A DNA stretch of 64,000 bases, taken from contig PABP01000009.1 in the NCBI GenBank assembly GCA_002699585.1, positions 545,750-609,749 on the forward strand, written 5' to 3'. This stretch comes from Anaerolineaceae bacterium (GTDB lineage: Bacteria; Chloroflexota; Anaerolineae; Aggregatilineales; Phototrophicaceae). Shown here one piece after another: positions 54,473-63,764 of the stretch (its first letter is position 1; the number at the start of each line of letters is the position of its first letter). A model generated the notes under the pieces. It worked only from the letters and a program-made list of their open reading frames with translations. It did no database searches and was not told the origin of the DNA. Position numbers and translations under genes: made by a program.

Positions 54473-57223
54473 TTAAATACTGCCGAGCTTAACAGCCCGT
54501 GAAAGCTGTTGGCGCGTCAGGACGAGCGCCATAATGAGTGCAACGATCAGCAGCACGGCCCCAAACAGGCCATACACCAGCAGAATCTCATCCCATGCCA
54601 GACGAAGTTGGTAGGGTGGCAGACCACCACTGAAGTCGAACATGGGCAGGAACAGGATGGTCGTCCCCAGGCCAATGAGCGTGCCGCTGCCCACACCGCT
54701 GAAAGCGATCAGCGATTGCAACAGGAGCACATATAACCTCACCGAGAAACTGCTCATACCCATTGCCCGCAGGGACCCCAGTTGGGCGGCCTGTGCCTGG
54801 AGCGAAGCCGTACTCTGGATAATGGCGCTGATGAGCGTCAGCACGATAGCGGCGACGAAGCCTACCGACAGGAAGCCGAGTACCCCCCGGCGGCCCGGTT
54901 CGGCTTGTGCCAGGGCGAGCTGTGTACCTGGGTCGGTATAGCGCAGCACAGGGAAGTTGAGCGCGGTAATGGCTTGTTCTGCCTGATCGACCGTGTAGCC
55001 CTCGGCGACATTGATCCATACATCGAAGGGCAGTGGCGTTCCAGCAATTTCAAACAGCGGCTGTAAGCTGGTGATGAGGTAAAACCCTTGGGCAGACGGA
55101 TCGACTGTCGGGAAGTAGTCAATCAGGCCGACCACCACCGCGCGGATTTCGCTCTGCCACTCACCCAGTACCGTGATCTGGTAGTTGACTTCATCGCCTA
55201 CCGTGATGTGGTATTGATCGGCGACCTGTTTGCTGAGGATGACGCCCGTCCGGTTGAGCGCCAGTTCGTTGAGCAGGTTGCCCAGCGGTACATCGCTGTA
55301 GTCATCCCGCATGAAGGTGACACCGCCCAGTCCTTCCCGGTCCACACCGATGACCGTGCCTTCCAATCGCTGCCCACCGACCGTTAGACGCCCATTGTAT
55401 TTGCCCACCCGTGACAAGTAAGCTACTTCCGGCAAATTGAGCACGTCAATGACAGGCGGGGCGTTGTAGCCTGTGATCTCGCTGTCGCCCTCGTCGCTGG
55501 TTTCGGTCTGCGTGTCCGTAATCGTCGTAATCTGTAGTTCACTGCCAACGCGATACCGGATGACATCCAGCAAGCTCTGGTCGAGCGTATTCGCCATTGA
55601 GGCGGTGTATCCCGCTAGACTGAGGGTGAAAGCGGTCATCAGCAGCGTGCCGCGATAGCGCCCCATGCCGCGTGTGATCTCTCGCAAGGCCATGAGCAGC
55701 GGCATGTCACTCGTTACTGCCAGAATCCGCGCCAGGACACCTAGTATCAGCGGTAGCAACCGCAAAAACAGCAGCGTCAAACCGAGTGCGAACAGTGTCG
55801 GGCCTATGAAGGTCAGTGGGTCAGCAAAGGGGCTGTCTGCGCTGGCATCAATGCCCTGACGTTGGACCAGGGTATAGAGCGTGTAACCTGCCAGGGCAAT
55901 CGCTGCCACATCCAGGTAGGTTCGTTGCCACCAGGCTTTAGCAGGCTGGCGACTGACGCGCTTTAGGCTGTTGATGTTTTGTATGGTAATGCGCCACGCC
56001 AATAACAGGCCACTGCTGGCTGCCACGATACCGGCTCCGATGGCCAGCAGCAGCGCTTCGGCAGACAGTTGAATATCTTTTACCGAGGCCTGTCCGGTGA
56101 AGTCGAGGAAGGATTGCGTGCGTCCGATGAGCTGCACCAACAGCGGGCTGAAAATCAGCGCTGCGAACAGCGAGACGCCGACAATGATCGCCCACATGAT
56201 AATATGGATTCTCAATACGCCGGATCGGCTCATGCCGCGGCTGCGCAGCGTGACATCCTCGGCTTGCTGACGGGTTACCAATAGGCCGGATACCACCGCA
56301 ATAAAGTAGAGCACGAGGCCACCTACAGGCAGAATGATAATGAACAATTGCTGCGTCAGGGCGTCGGCTTCCGCATTGAAGGCCCGCAGCCCTTCTTCAG
56401 GTGATTCGCTCTCGGTGATACCGGGGAGTGTCCGCTCAAGCTGGAGGTTGGTCGCTTCACTGCTGGCAAGCAGGGCGTCGATCTCTGATGTTCGCAGGTC
56501 GACCCCATCGAAGATCAGATACCAGGCGACCTCATCCACCGGGTTATCCACGCCCGCGATCAGGTCCGGCAGCACATCATCGGGAACCAGCAGCACCTGC
56601 TCGAAGAAGCGCGTCGGGAACAGCCAGGTCGGGTCGTTTTCGTTGATCGGTCGCCACATAGCGGCGACATAAGCTTCTATCGCCTGTCCACCACTGCGCA
56701 GAATGGTTAGTTCATCACCGACCTGCACACCATTCGTGAACAGCATGTTTTCCGGTAGCAGCAGCGGAACCAGCTCACCGCCCTCTGGTGGTGGCCATTG
56801 TCCGGCAGTGATCTCCATCAAGGAATCGGCTCCGGTGAGGCTGGCGACGGCGAAGGTGCCGATTGCCTGACGCGATTCGGTTAGGCTGGCATTGTAGCGC
56901 CCGCTGCTGAGGTAGCGCATCGACTGTGTCACAGGCAGACCGATGGCGTCCGCAAACTGCCCGTTGATGGCCGCATCCGCCGAGGTGACATCTGCCAGCG
57001 AGATATTGCCTTCCCAAGCGCCCAGATAGCGATACAACCAGGCGTAGGGTGGGTCATCCAGGCGAGAAGAGAGAATGTCGCTGTAGACAGCATCTACATA
57101 CAGCGGCAGGCTCAATGCCAGCGTCACGGCAACGGTGATCCCCACCAGCACCCACAGCACCAGAACCATATGCTGCCGGAGGCGATCCAGGGTAAATGCG
57201 ATGATGTCGATGAGCTTGAACAT
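54473..57223 (-). CDS. FtsX/MacB-type ABC permease (large)
   Basis: 916 residues. A first membrane segment (about 20-45) is followed by a large external region, a central block of membrane segments (about 290-520), a second external region and three C-terminal segments with an FtsX-type coupling stretch (AAQLGSLRAMGMSSFSVRLY). The central part has a matching DVTLRSRGMSRSGVL. It pairs with the two ATPases and the adaptor in the same operon. The start ATG has AGAAAG upstream. It is separated from the solute-binding gene by a hairpin. The substrate is unknown. Confidence 0.87.
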   Translation of the reverse strand: MFKLIDIIAFTLDRLRQHMVLVLWVLVGITVAVTLALSLPLYVDAVYSDILSSRLDDPPYAWLYRYLGAWEGNISLADVTSADAAINGQFADAIGLPVTQSMRYLSSGRYNASLTESRQAIGTFAVASLTGADSLMEITAGQWPPPEGGELVPLLLPENMLFTNGVQVGDELTILRSGGQAIEAYVAAMWRPINENDPTWLFPTRFFEQVLLVPDDVLPDLIAGVDNPVDEVAWYLIFDGVDLRTSEIDALLASSEATNLQLERTLPGITESESPEEGLRAFNAEADALTQQLFIIILPVGGLVLYFIAVVSGLLVTRQQAEDVTLRSRGMSRSGVLRIHIIMWAIIVGVSLFAALIFSPLLVQLIGRTQSFLDFTGQASVKDIQLSAEALLLAIGAGIVAASSGLLLAWRITIQNINSLKRVSRQPAKAWWQRTYLDVAAIALAGYTLYTLVQRQGIDASADSPFADPLTFIGPTLFALGLTLLFLRLLPLILGVLARILAVTSDMPLLMALREITRGMGRYRGTLLMTAFTLSLAGYTASMANTLDQSLLDVIRYRVGSELQITTITDTQTETSDEGDSEITGYNAPPVIDVLNLPEVAYLSRVGKYNGRLTVGGQRLEGTVIGVDREGLGGVTFMRDDYSDVPLGNLLNELALNRTGVILSKQVADQYHITVGDEVNYQITVLGEWQSEIRAVVVGLIDYFPTVDPSAQGFYLITSLQPLFEIAGTPLPFDVWINVAEGYTVDQAEQAITALNFPVLRYTDPGTQLALAQAEPGRRGVLGFLSVGFVAAIVLTLISAIIQSTASLQAQAAQLGSLRAMGMSSFSVRLYVLLLQSLIAFSGVGSGTLIGLGTTILFLPMFDFSGGLPPYQLRLAWDEILLVYGLFGAVLLIVALIMALVLTRQQLSRAVKLGSI

Positions 57224-57273
57224 GGTGACTTTCTGGATACCTGCCGAACAGCAATCACGTAATTCAACAATGG

Positions 57274-57296
57274 GGGGCAGGTTGTATACCTGCCCC
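57274..57296 (-). terminator. Intercistronic hairpin after the solute-binding gene
   Basis: GGGGCAGGT and ACCTGCCCC form a strong nine-base-pair stem with a five-base loop. No T run follows, so it is more likely an attenuator or mRNA 3'-end stabiliser between the solute-binding gene and the permease. Confidence 0.55.
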
Positions 57297-57309
57297 GATG
57301 GAATGGTTT

Positions 57310-60006
57310 CTATGCGTTGGCTGCTACCTGACAGGCCTGAACGTCTTCAAAGTACTGCTGGAAGCTCCCATCTTCTACTTGATTGCGGGTTGGCTCCTCC
57401 AGGTTGGCAACACAGGCCATATAATCCTGGGTCTTTTGCTGCGCGATTTGCAATTCGGTCGCCAGATCAGCCACCTCGTCGGCGGTGTAGCGATCAAACA
57501 CATCCAGCAACCAACTTGTCATGCCCAAACCGGAAATGCTGACATCCGAGGGCAAGAGGATCGTGCCAGACTGTGACATGAGGGACGCCATTGTGTTGTA
57601 GAAGTCGGCTGTAGCATCGCCCTGGGTACTGCGCAGACGATCACTGTTGATGAGCGACATCCGGGCGGGCATGGAATCCAACATATCAGCAGCATTGGCG
57701 ATATAGGACATGAGGCGATAGCAGGCCTCTGGGTGCTGGCTGGTTGCACTCAGGTACAGCGCGCCGAGATCAAAAGCCACCGCATTGCGGTTTGTCCCTG
57801 TCGGGAACGGCGCAGTCAGGTTGCGGGCCAGCACCCCATCACCAGCGGCGTTGCTGCCACCACCAGGACCGCCGCCAAAGACGCCACGTCCGCCACCTAG
57901 GTTCAGAACACCCTGCCCAGCGACGATAGCCGCGTCACCCTGCGGACGGATACTGATTTCTAAATTTCCATCCGATGTATTGATGGCCGATGCGTAGGAA
58001 ATGTAGCCGTCCTTCACCAGATCGAGCACCTGCTGAATCGCGGCCATCGTGGCCGGATCGGTAAAGTTGACCGTAACTGGGTCGGTACGTGTGTCAAATG
58101 GCAGTCCACCATAGACCGCAATCAGATTCATGAGCGCGGTTGCGTTAATATCGTTGAACTGCAAGGGGGCTTCATCCGTATCCACGACATTGCGAAGCTG
58201 CCGTAGAGCATCCTCGAATTCACTGACGGACCAGCCATCAGTCGGAATCGGCACACCCGCTTCATTGAACAGTGCCGTGTTGATGGTCAGCACCAGGGGT
58301 GAAATCTGGATCGGGAGTGCCCAGGTTTGCCCGTTAAGCTGCACCTGCTCGAAGACGCCGGGGATATAGTCGTTGGGGTCGATGGCTGGGTCGGAGAAAA
58401 TCAACGGATCAAGGCCAAGCACGGTATCCAGGTCCAGACTGGGAATCAGGTTAGTGCCGGAATAGTAGCAATCGAAATTGTCTGTGTTGTTAGCACTTCC
58501 CAGTCCAGGCAGTTCTACATTTACGCGCCCGACTTCCGCATCCATCGCGGCAAATTCATCGCCAAGCGTTTCCCAGACATCATCGCCACCAATGGAGAAG
58601 CGTCCGCCAGCAGCAACACCGAAAGTTAACTCAATTTCACCGGGGGCTAGCACTTGCTCCGCTTCCGGTGGATTGACCGCAATCGGTATGGTGGCCCGTG
58701 CATCGGCAACAGCGAGGCGTTCATTGAAAGCGACAGCCGCTTCGTCGAGGGCGGTACGGGCATCTACGCCGTCACTGGACATGGTATCGAGTGCCGTAGT
58801 GATACCGCTGGCGAAGCGCATGTCGGCAGGCATTAGGCCCCCTGCAACGGCGGCTTCCAGCATGTCATCAGACAGGCCGCCAAAGGAAAAGATTTGTGGA
58901 CCATCACCATTACCGCCACCAAAGCCATCCTGGGTCGGAGTATTGACTAGGGCCGAATGGGTCGCACCGGAAAGTTGGATCACGTTAGGCTGCTCGATCA
59001 GGAACTTGATAAGTTCCCAGGCCGCTTGCGGATTACTTGTTCCGCTGCTGATGGCATAGCCATTGACACTCAGATCTGCGCGACCACCTGGCAGTAAGGC
59101 ATCGACTGTGCTGGATTCTTCCACTTCCTGCAATCCTGGTGGGGCATCATCGCCACCGCCAGCAGTGACAAAGATGGCCCGGCCACCAAAGCCACTACCA
59201 ATCCGCATGGGAATCTGTTCTATGTCCATGTCAGCGGGATAGCTTGTGTAGCCTTCTTCCTGGAAGGCGATCCACGCATCCAGCAAATCCGCTAGTGCTG
59301 GGTCGCTGTAATTGGGCACAGATGGCGATACCATGTCATCCGCAATGCTTTGCCCGTACAGGCTCATAATGAGTGACTGTATCAGGTTCCCGCTGCTGCC
59401 CCCCTGTATCCACAGTCCAGGCAGGGTCATGCTGCCACTGCTGTCAAACTGCGCCAACTGACGGGCTGCAAACAGTAGATCGTCTAGCGTCCAGCTTGCA
59501 TCTGGATAGGTCAGTCCGGCAGCATCGAAGGCTTCCGGCAGATAGGTCAGCACGGTAGCATCAACAGACAGCGGAACAGCCCATTGACCAAAATCCCAGC
59601 TAAAGGCATTTGCCAGTTCGCCCCGGAAATTGGCCGCACTGTAATCAGGATCGCTGCTGGCGAGGGGCGACAGATCCAGCAGATAGCCTGCGCGGGTGGC
59701 TTCCGAGGCGATGGTTTCATCTATCGGCAGCACATCTGCCATACGGAAGTATTCTGCCAGATCATCCTGATAGGCTTCAGCATCATCGTTATACTGCACC
59801 GGAGACCCAAACCCGTCATAGGTCACAAGCTGAACCTGAATACCGGGATGCGAAGCTTCAAATGTTTCTATTGCGGGCTCGATAATTTCCGAAGACAGCG
59901 TGGATACTGCCAATTGAATCACAACATCATTGTTCTGGGCACTGCTGACGCCTGCGCTCAGAGTTAACAACATAAGCAAAATCAGGGTAAAGTGTCTAGT
60001 GGTCAT
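57310..60006 (-). CDS. Double extracellular solute-binding protein
   Basis: 898 residues with a Sec signal peptide (cleavage near SAQNND, about residue 25) and two consecutive family 1 (sugar-type) solute-binding domains. The first runs to about residue 445 (IQLAVSTLSSEIIEPAIETF, then WAVPLSVDATVLTYLPEAFD) and the second starts near 455 (GEIELTFGVAAGGRFS, then WALPIQISPLVLTINTALFN). Both halves carry the VP-x-D/PIQ-x-SP strand expected at the hinge. The ATG at 60006 follows AAGGAG (nine bases). The gene heads an operon of FtsX-type components, not of sugar permeases, so a sensing or presenting role is possible. Confidence 0.88.
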   Translation of the reverse strand: MTTRHFTLILLMLLTLSAGVSSAQNNDVVIQLAVSTLSSEIIEPAIETFEASHPGIQVQLVTYDGFGSPVQYNDDAEAYQDDLAEYFRMADVLPIDETIASEATRAGYLLDLSPLASSDPDYSAANFRGELANAFSWDFGQWAVPLSVDATVLTYLPEAFDAAGLTYPDASWTLDDLLFAARQLAQFDSSGSMTLPGLWIQGGSSGNLIQSLIMSLYGQSIADDMVSPSVPNYSDPALADLLDAWIAFQEEGYTSYPADMDIEQIPMRIGSGFGGRAIFVTAGGGDDAPPGLQEVEESSTVDALLPGGRADLSVNGYAISSGTSNPQAAWELIKFLIEQPNVIQLSGATHSALVNTPTQDGFGGGNGDGPQIFSFGGLSDDMLEAAVAGGLMPADMRFASGITTALDTMSSDGVDARTALDEAAVAFNERLAVADARATIPIAVNPPEAEQVLAPGEIELTFGVAAGGRFSIGGDDVWETLGDEFAAMDAEVGRVNVELPGLGSANNTDNFDCYYSGTNLIPSLDLDTVLGLDPLIFSDPAIDPNDYIPGVFEQVQLNGQTWALPIQISPLVLTINTALFNEAGVPIPTDGWSVSEFEDALRQLRNVVDTDEAPLQFNDINATALMNLIAVYGGLPFDTRTDPVTVNFTDPATMAAIQQVLDLVKDGYISYASAINTSDGNLEISIRPQGDAAIVAGQGVLNLGGGRGVFGGGPGGGSNAAGDGVLARNLTAPFPTGTNRNAVAFDLGALYLSATSQHPEACYRLMSYIANAADMLDSMPARMSLINSDRLRSTQGDATADFYNTMASLMSQSGTILLPSDVSISGLGMTSWLLDVFDRYTADEVADLATELQIAQQKTQDYMACVANLEEPTRNQVEDGSFQQYFEDVQACQVAANA

Positions 60007-60112
60007 ACAGCGAGACTCCTTGAATGCAATGGGAAAAAGCAAACCGAATAGTTCCAGAGGGTGCTTACGTGTTTCAATCTATCGCTGTCATGCCTGTTAC
60101 GGGTTATCCTGG

Positions 60113-60140
60113 CCTTAAACTTCCTTAAATCTGCCTTAAA
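60113..60140. promoter_or_regulatory. Three CCTTAAA direct repeats, probable response-regulator operator
   Basis: CCTTAAA at 60113-60119, 60123-60129 and 60134-60140, i.e. spaced 10 and 11 bases. They sit four bases before a -35 element in the gap between the divergent two-component system and the ABC operon. This is the typical geometry of OmpR/PhoB-type activator sites. Confidence 0.65.
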
Positions 60141-60144
60141 TGGC

Positions 60145-60174
60145 TTGCGTGTTGTTTCATTCTTCTGGGATACT
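60145..60174 (+). promoter_or_regulatory. Promoter of the response regulator at 60208
   Basis: TTGCGT at 60145-60150 and GATACT at 60169-60174 with an 18-base spacer. The weak -35 next to the operator repeats suits an activated, autoregulated promoter. Confidence 0.5.
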
Positions 60175-60207
60175 GATTGTGACGATAACTTATGGGAACA
60201 GGCACAC

Positions 60208-60903
60208 ATGATCGACGTCATCATCATTGAAGATGACCTCCTTATTTCCGAACCGATCAGTCGCTCACTGGGCAATTGGGGGTATCGAGTGAATGTGGCC
60301 AGAGATGGCGTATCTGGGCTGGAGATAGTGCTGGATAACCAGCCGGACCTGGTAATCCTCGACATTATGCTGCCAAAAATGGATGGCTGGGCGGTGTGCA
60401 AGAGTATCCGCGAAAAAAGCGTTGTGCCCATCCTGATGCTGACGGCGCTGACTGAGGAAGTTGATCAGATCTTTGGCCTGGAAATTGGCGCAGATGATTA
60501 TCTGACCAAGCCCTTCAGCACGCGCGAACTGATTGCTCGTGTGAAGGCGCTGCTGCGCCGGGTGGAATTTGACCGCGCACATCTGACCCAGAATAACCAG
60601 ATCATCATCGACAACATCCGCTTGGACCTCAACCAGCGGCAGGTCTACAAGGACGATCATGCGCTCGAGCTGCGCTACAAGGAATTTGAACTCCTCAGTT
60701 TGCTGGCCTCCCACGCCGGAGAAGTGGTCACCCGCTCAGAAATATTCGACAAAGTATGGGGCACGGACTGGCTTGGTGACATGCGGACGCTCGATGTCCA
60801 TATTCGTTGGTTGAGGGAAAAATTAGAAGATGACCCTGGTAAGCCGCGTTACATCCAGACCATGCGCGGCGTTGGTTATTTATTTACGGCAGGTGGCGAA
60901 TGA
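60208..60903 (+). CDS. OmpR-family response regulator
   Basis: 231 residues: a receiver with IIEDDLLI, the phospho-acceptor in VILDIMLPKM, the Thr in MLTALT and the Lys in TKPFS, then a PhoB-type winged helix (YKEFELLSLLASH, then DVHIRWLREKLEDDP). Close in type to the regulator at 44628. The frame is open to 60061, but the ATG at 60208, with AGG upstream, gives the exact receiver start. It overlaps the kinase gene by ATGA and probably controls the divergent ABC operon and itself. Confidence 0.93.
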   Translation: MIDVIIIEDDLLISEPISRSLGNWGYRVNVARDGVSGLEIVLDNQPDLVILDIMLPKMDGWAVCKSIREKSVVPILMLTALTEEVDQIFGLEIGADDYLTKPFSTRELIARVKALLRRVEFDRAHLTQNNQIIIDNIRLDLNQRQVYKDDHALELRYKEFELLSLLASHAGEVVTRSEIFDKVWGTDWLGDMRTLDVHIRWLREKLEDDPGKPRYIQTMRGVGYLFTAGGE

Positions 60904-62666
60904 AAAAGGCAATCCGTTCGCGTGTGTCTAGCGAATCTTTCTTCAGGAAGCTGACCTTTGGCAGCCTGACCATCCAGGCACGGCTGCTGTTGGCCTATAG
61001 CAGCATCCTTCTGGTCGGATTCATGGTGATTACTGTGATGGCGGGCAACCAGCTTGCCACAGCCACTCGCTCTGATTATGAACGCAGCCTGCGTAATGAA
61101 GCGCACCTAATTGCACGCGGCGTGGATATTCTAGCCTCGGATCAGTTTGTCGATGCTCTGCCCACGGCTCCTACTGTGAATGACTGGTTTGTTGGGCAAG
61201 CGTCACACAACAATTTCACAACGACGCCAGTCGACGCCGAGATCATGTCGCTGTCACCCTCCGCGACCATAACATCGACCGAATCTGGCAGGGGCGTGGT
61301 CGAACTGATATCCCCGGATGGCGGCACAGTGACCGTCTCCGAGGAAGCTATCGCTGCCGCAGGTGGCTTCAGTCTGTGGATGCAGTCGCTGAATGACGAC
61401 ATACGCGACAATCTCGACAACTACACCTTAATGCCAGATACGCGCTTTTCCTTCATCAATCTTGATGGGGATCAGGAATCGTTGGCGGATGCGGTTCAGC
61501 GGATGCCAGAATTGAATGGTGCACTCACGGGTAACAGCGTCGTGGTGGAGCGCCGCGACGATACAGGCCAAATGGCATTTTTTGTCGCAGCTCCGATACG
61601 GTTAGCAGGACAATTCCCGCCTCAGGGATTGCAGATAAACCAGGATAACCAGGGTAACTTTGAACTGGCCGGCAACCTCAACAATCTGACGTTGCCTACT
61701 TTCGTTCAGGTCAGTGTCCCGAGTGCACGCTTGCAAACGATCATCATGGAGCGCTGGGCTGAATTGCTGGTCATCTTTGGCCTGTTAGCAGTCGCAGCAC
61801 TGATTGCAACCTTATGGGTCTCGCGCAGCATTACCCGGCCCCTGTATGCTCTGCGGGAATCGGCACTCCAGCTATCTCAGGGTGATTTTTCCCATCGGGT
61901 GAAGCCCTTCCGCCATGATGAGATTGGTGAGGTCGCGATGGCCTTCAACGAGATGGCGCACCAGGTGGAAAGCATGATTGAGGAACAACGCGCCTTCGCC
62001 AGCAATACATCTCACGAACTAAGAACGCCGTTGACGACCATCCGCTTGCGATCCGAGGCACTGCGCTACGATATGCTCGATGTGGGTACCAGCAAACAGT
62101 ATGTCGCCGAGATTGACGACGAAGTGCGGCGGCTGGGTTCGTTAGTAGAGGATCTAACGCTGCTGTCACGCTTTGATGCCGGACGTGGACAGCCAGGTCA
62201 GGATAAAATTGACATGCGGCGTTTTGCCAGCAGTCTGATCCGCCAGGTACAGCCTCAGGCTGAAACACGACAGATCACGCTTGAACTGAACAGCCCTGAC
62301 GAAGCAGGTCCAGTCTACGTCAGCCTCAACCACCTAACCGTCGTCTTCCGCAACATCTTGGATAACGCGATCAAATACTCGTCAGAAGGTGGCAGCATCT
62401 ATTGGGAAATCAGCCAGATGGACGAGGGGGTGCGCTGCACAATCATTGATAATGGACAAGGCATCGAGGCCGAACAGCTTGACTATGTCTTTGAGCGTTT
62501 CTACCGCGCGGATAAGTCCCATTCGCGGGAGGTACCCGGTACAGGCCTCGGATTGGCACTTTGTCGCTCGATTGTGACGGCCTACGGCGGTGATATTCAT
62601 GTAGCGAGCGACGGCCTCAACCAGGGAACGAGCGTTACTATCTTCTGGCCTTTCCGTACATCGTAA
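60900..62666 (+). CDS. Membrane sensor histidine kinase with extracellular domain
   Basis: 588 residues. Two membrane segments (about 28-50 and 285-307) enclose a roughly 235-residue external sensor domain. A HAMP domain, HisKA with acceptor His in SNTSHELRTPLTTI and the ATPase boxes ILDNAIKYSSEGG, DNGQGIE and GTGLGLALC follow. The large external domain contrasts with the intramembrane kinase of the other module and could read an extracellular ligand, perhaps delivered by the double solute-binding protein (inference). Confidence 0.92.
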   Translation: MKKAIRSRVSSESFFRKLTFGSLTIQARLLLAYSSILLVGFMVITVMAGNQLATATRSDYERSLRNEAHLIARGVDILASDQFVDALPTAPTVNDWFVGQASHNNFTTTPVDAEIMSLSPSATITSTESGRGVVELISPDGGTVTVSEEAIAAAGGFSLWMQSLNDDIRDNLDNYTLMPDTRFSFINLDGDQESLADAVQRMPELNGALTGNSVVVERRDDTGQMAFFVAAPIRLAGQFPPQGLQINQDNQGNFELAGNLNNLTLPTFVQVSVPSARLQTIIMERWAELLVIFGLLAVAALIATLWVSRSITRPLYALRESALQLSQGDFSHRVKPFRHDEIGEVAMAFNEMAHQVESMIEEQRAFASNTSHELRTPLTTIRLRSEALRYDMLDVGTSKQYVAEIDDEVRRLGSLVEDLTLLSRFDAGRGQPGQDKIDMRRFASSLIRQVQPQAETRQITLELNSPDEAGPVYVSLNHLTVVFRNILDNAIKYSSEGGSIYWEISQMDEGVRCTIIDNGQGIEAEQLDYVFERFYRADKSHSREVPGTGLGLALCRSIVTAYGGDIHVASDGLNQGTSVTIFWPFRTS

Positions 62667-62688
62667 TCGGCTAGTAACTCCGTTCGGA

Positions 62689-63015
62689 TTGACGGAAGAC
62701 AGCATTAAGCGGCTGAAACTGCTGACGACGGCTATCATCGAACGCAACAGACGCATCAGTGTGGAAGAGTGGGCCGATGTCATTAGGCGCGATGTAAATC
62801 CTGAGAAACACTTCCGCGACCTGTTTTGGGTCGGAGATGAGTACCTGTATCCAATGATTCAGGGCGGTGTGCTAGCAACCTACACCGGTATTTTCTTCCC
62901 CTGGCCGGATGTACACGCTTATACGCGCGGTTGCCATTCTATCGGCATCATCAACGCCCGTAATCCAGCAGAGGCAGTCCCCGTCGATGTGGGTATACTC
63001 ATGTATCCGCGTTAG
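62689..63015 (+). CDS. Hypothetical small protein
   Basis: 108 residues from a TTG at 62689, 22 bases after the kinase stop. The N-terminal half is helical (IKRLKLLTTAIIERNRR); the C-terminal half is rich in aromatic residues and Gly (FFPWPDVHAYTRGCHSIGI). I recognise no family. No strong ribosome site is visible, so both reality and start are uncertain, though the composition looks protein-like. Confidence 0.45.
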   Translation: MTEDSIKRLKLLTTAIIERNRRISVEEWADVIRRDVNPEKHFRDLFWVGDEYLYPMIQGGVLATYTGIFFPWPDVHAYTRGCHSIGIINARNPAEAVPVDVGILMYPR

Positions 63016-63121
63016 GGCTCCTGATGGTTATTCGCCGACCTATGTGGAGATGAGCACGGTAACAGATCTATCGCCTGAGTAAAACCATAAAACACTCTAT
63101 CTCCTAGGAAGCCATGGACGC

Positions 63122-63541
63122 TTGCTGCGCTCGCGTTTTGGCTGGCGACCCACGTCGCAGACATCCTCACATCCACTGGAAGCGATCTATGCCTATCTCA
63201 TGATTTATCGGCGCATATATGACCTGGTACCTACAGTAGATGAAATTGCCACTGCAATAAGTCTGTCGCGTTCCATGCTGCAAATCCATTTACAGCAGCT
63301 AGAAACCACGGGTCACATCCACCGACGGGGCAGTCACCAACTCGGCAGTCGCGGAGACCACATTCAACTCCAATATCCGGATGCCATCATCCGACAGGTG
63401 CTTGGTAAAGAGGTGAAGCAGTTTTTCGCATACGAATCCCTTGAGAATCCACCCGCTGACGTGGGGTTTCCTGGCGCTAGATCAACACAATTGGAATACG
63501 CTGAATTCTCCTCACGCCAGGAGCGTGTGGCATATGGCTAA
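63122..63541 (+). CDS. Small winged-helix regulator, LexA N-terminal type
   Basis: 139 residues. Residues 20-68 (AIYAYLMIYRRIYDLVPTVDEIATAI) match the first helices of LexA-type DNA-binding domains and are followed by a recognition helix and a short wing. No LexA protease half (Ser-Lys) is present. The start appears to be a TTG at 63122 with AGGAAG about 11 bases upstream. The stop overlaps the next gene by eight bases, suggesting a pair of related regulators. Confidence 0.6.
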   Translation: MLRSRFGWRPTSQTSSHPLEAIYAYLMIYRRIYDLVPTVDEIATAISLSRSMLQIHLQQLETTGHIHRRGSHQLGSRGDHIQLQYPDAIIRQVLGKEVKQFFAYESLENPPADVGFPGARSTQLEYAEFSSRQERVAYG

Positions 63542-63764
63542 TCCAGAAACGCTCGACACGATCTATACCTTCATCGCTGAATACATAACCCGAAAAGGTG
63601 TCTCGCCCAGCCAACGCGAAATCGCCGAAGGTTGCTATATCGCGCTCTCGACCGTCTCCCGCTATCTGGACCTGCTTGAAATGCAGGAACGTATCCAGCG
63701 CGAACCGGGCATGGCACGCAGCATCCACCTGGTAGAAGTTGACAGACAAATCGACTCCCGTTAA
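63534..63764 (+). CDS. Small LexA-type winged-helix protein
   Basis: 76 residues consisting of a LexA-like DNA-binding domain only: TIYTFIAEYITRKGVSPSQREIAEGC, then ALSTVSRYLDLLEMQERIQR. A good AGGAG lies ten bases before the ATG at 63534. It overlaps the preceding related gene. Lone LexA-type domains of this kind occur in mobile elements and as local repressors; the target is unknown. Confidence 0.72.
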   Translation: MANPETLDTIYTFIAEYITRKGVSPSQREIAEGCYIALSTVSRYLDLLEMQERIQREPGMARSIHLVEVDRQIDSR

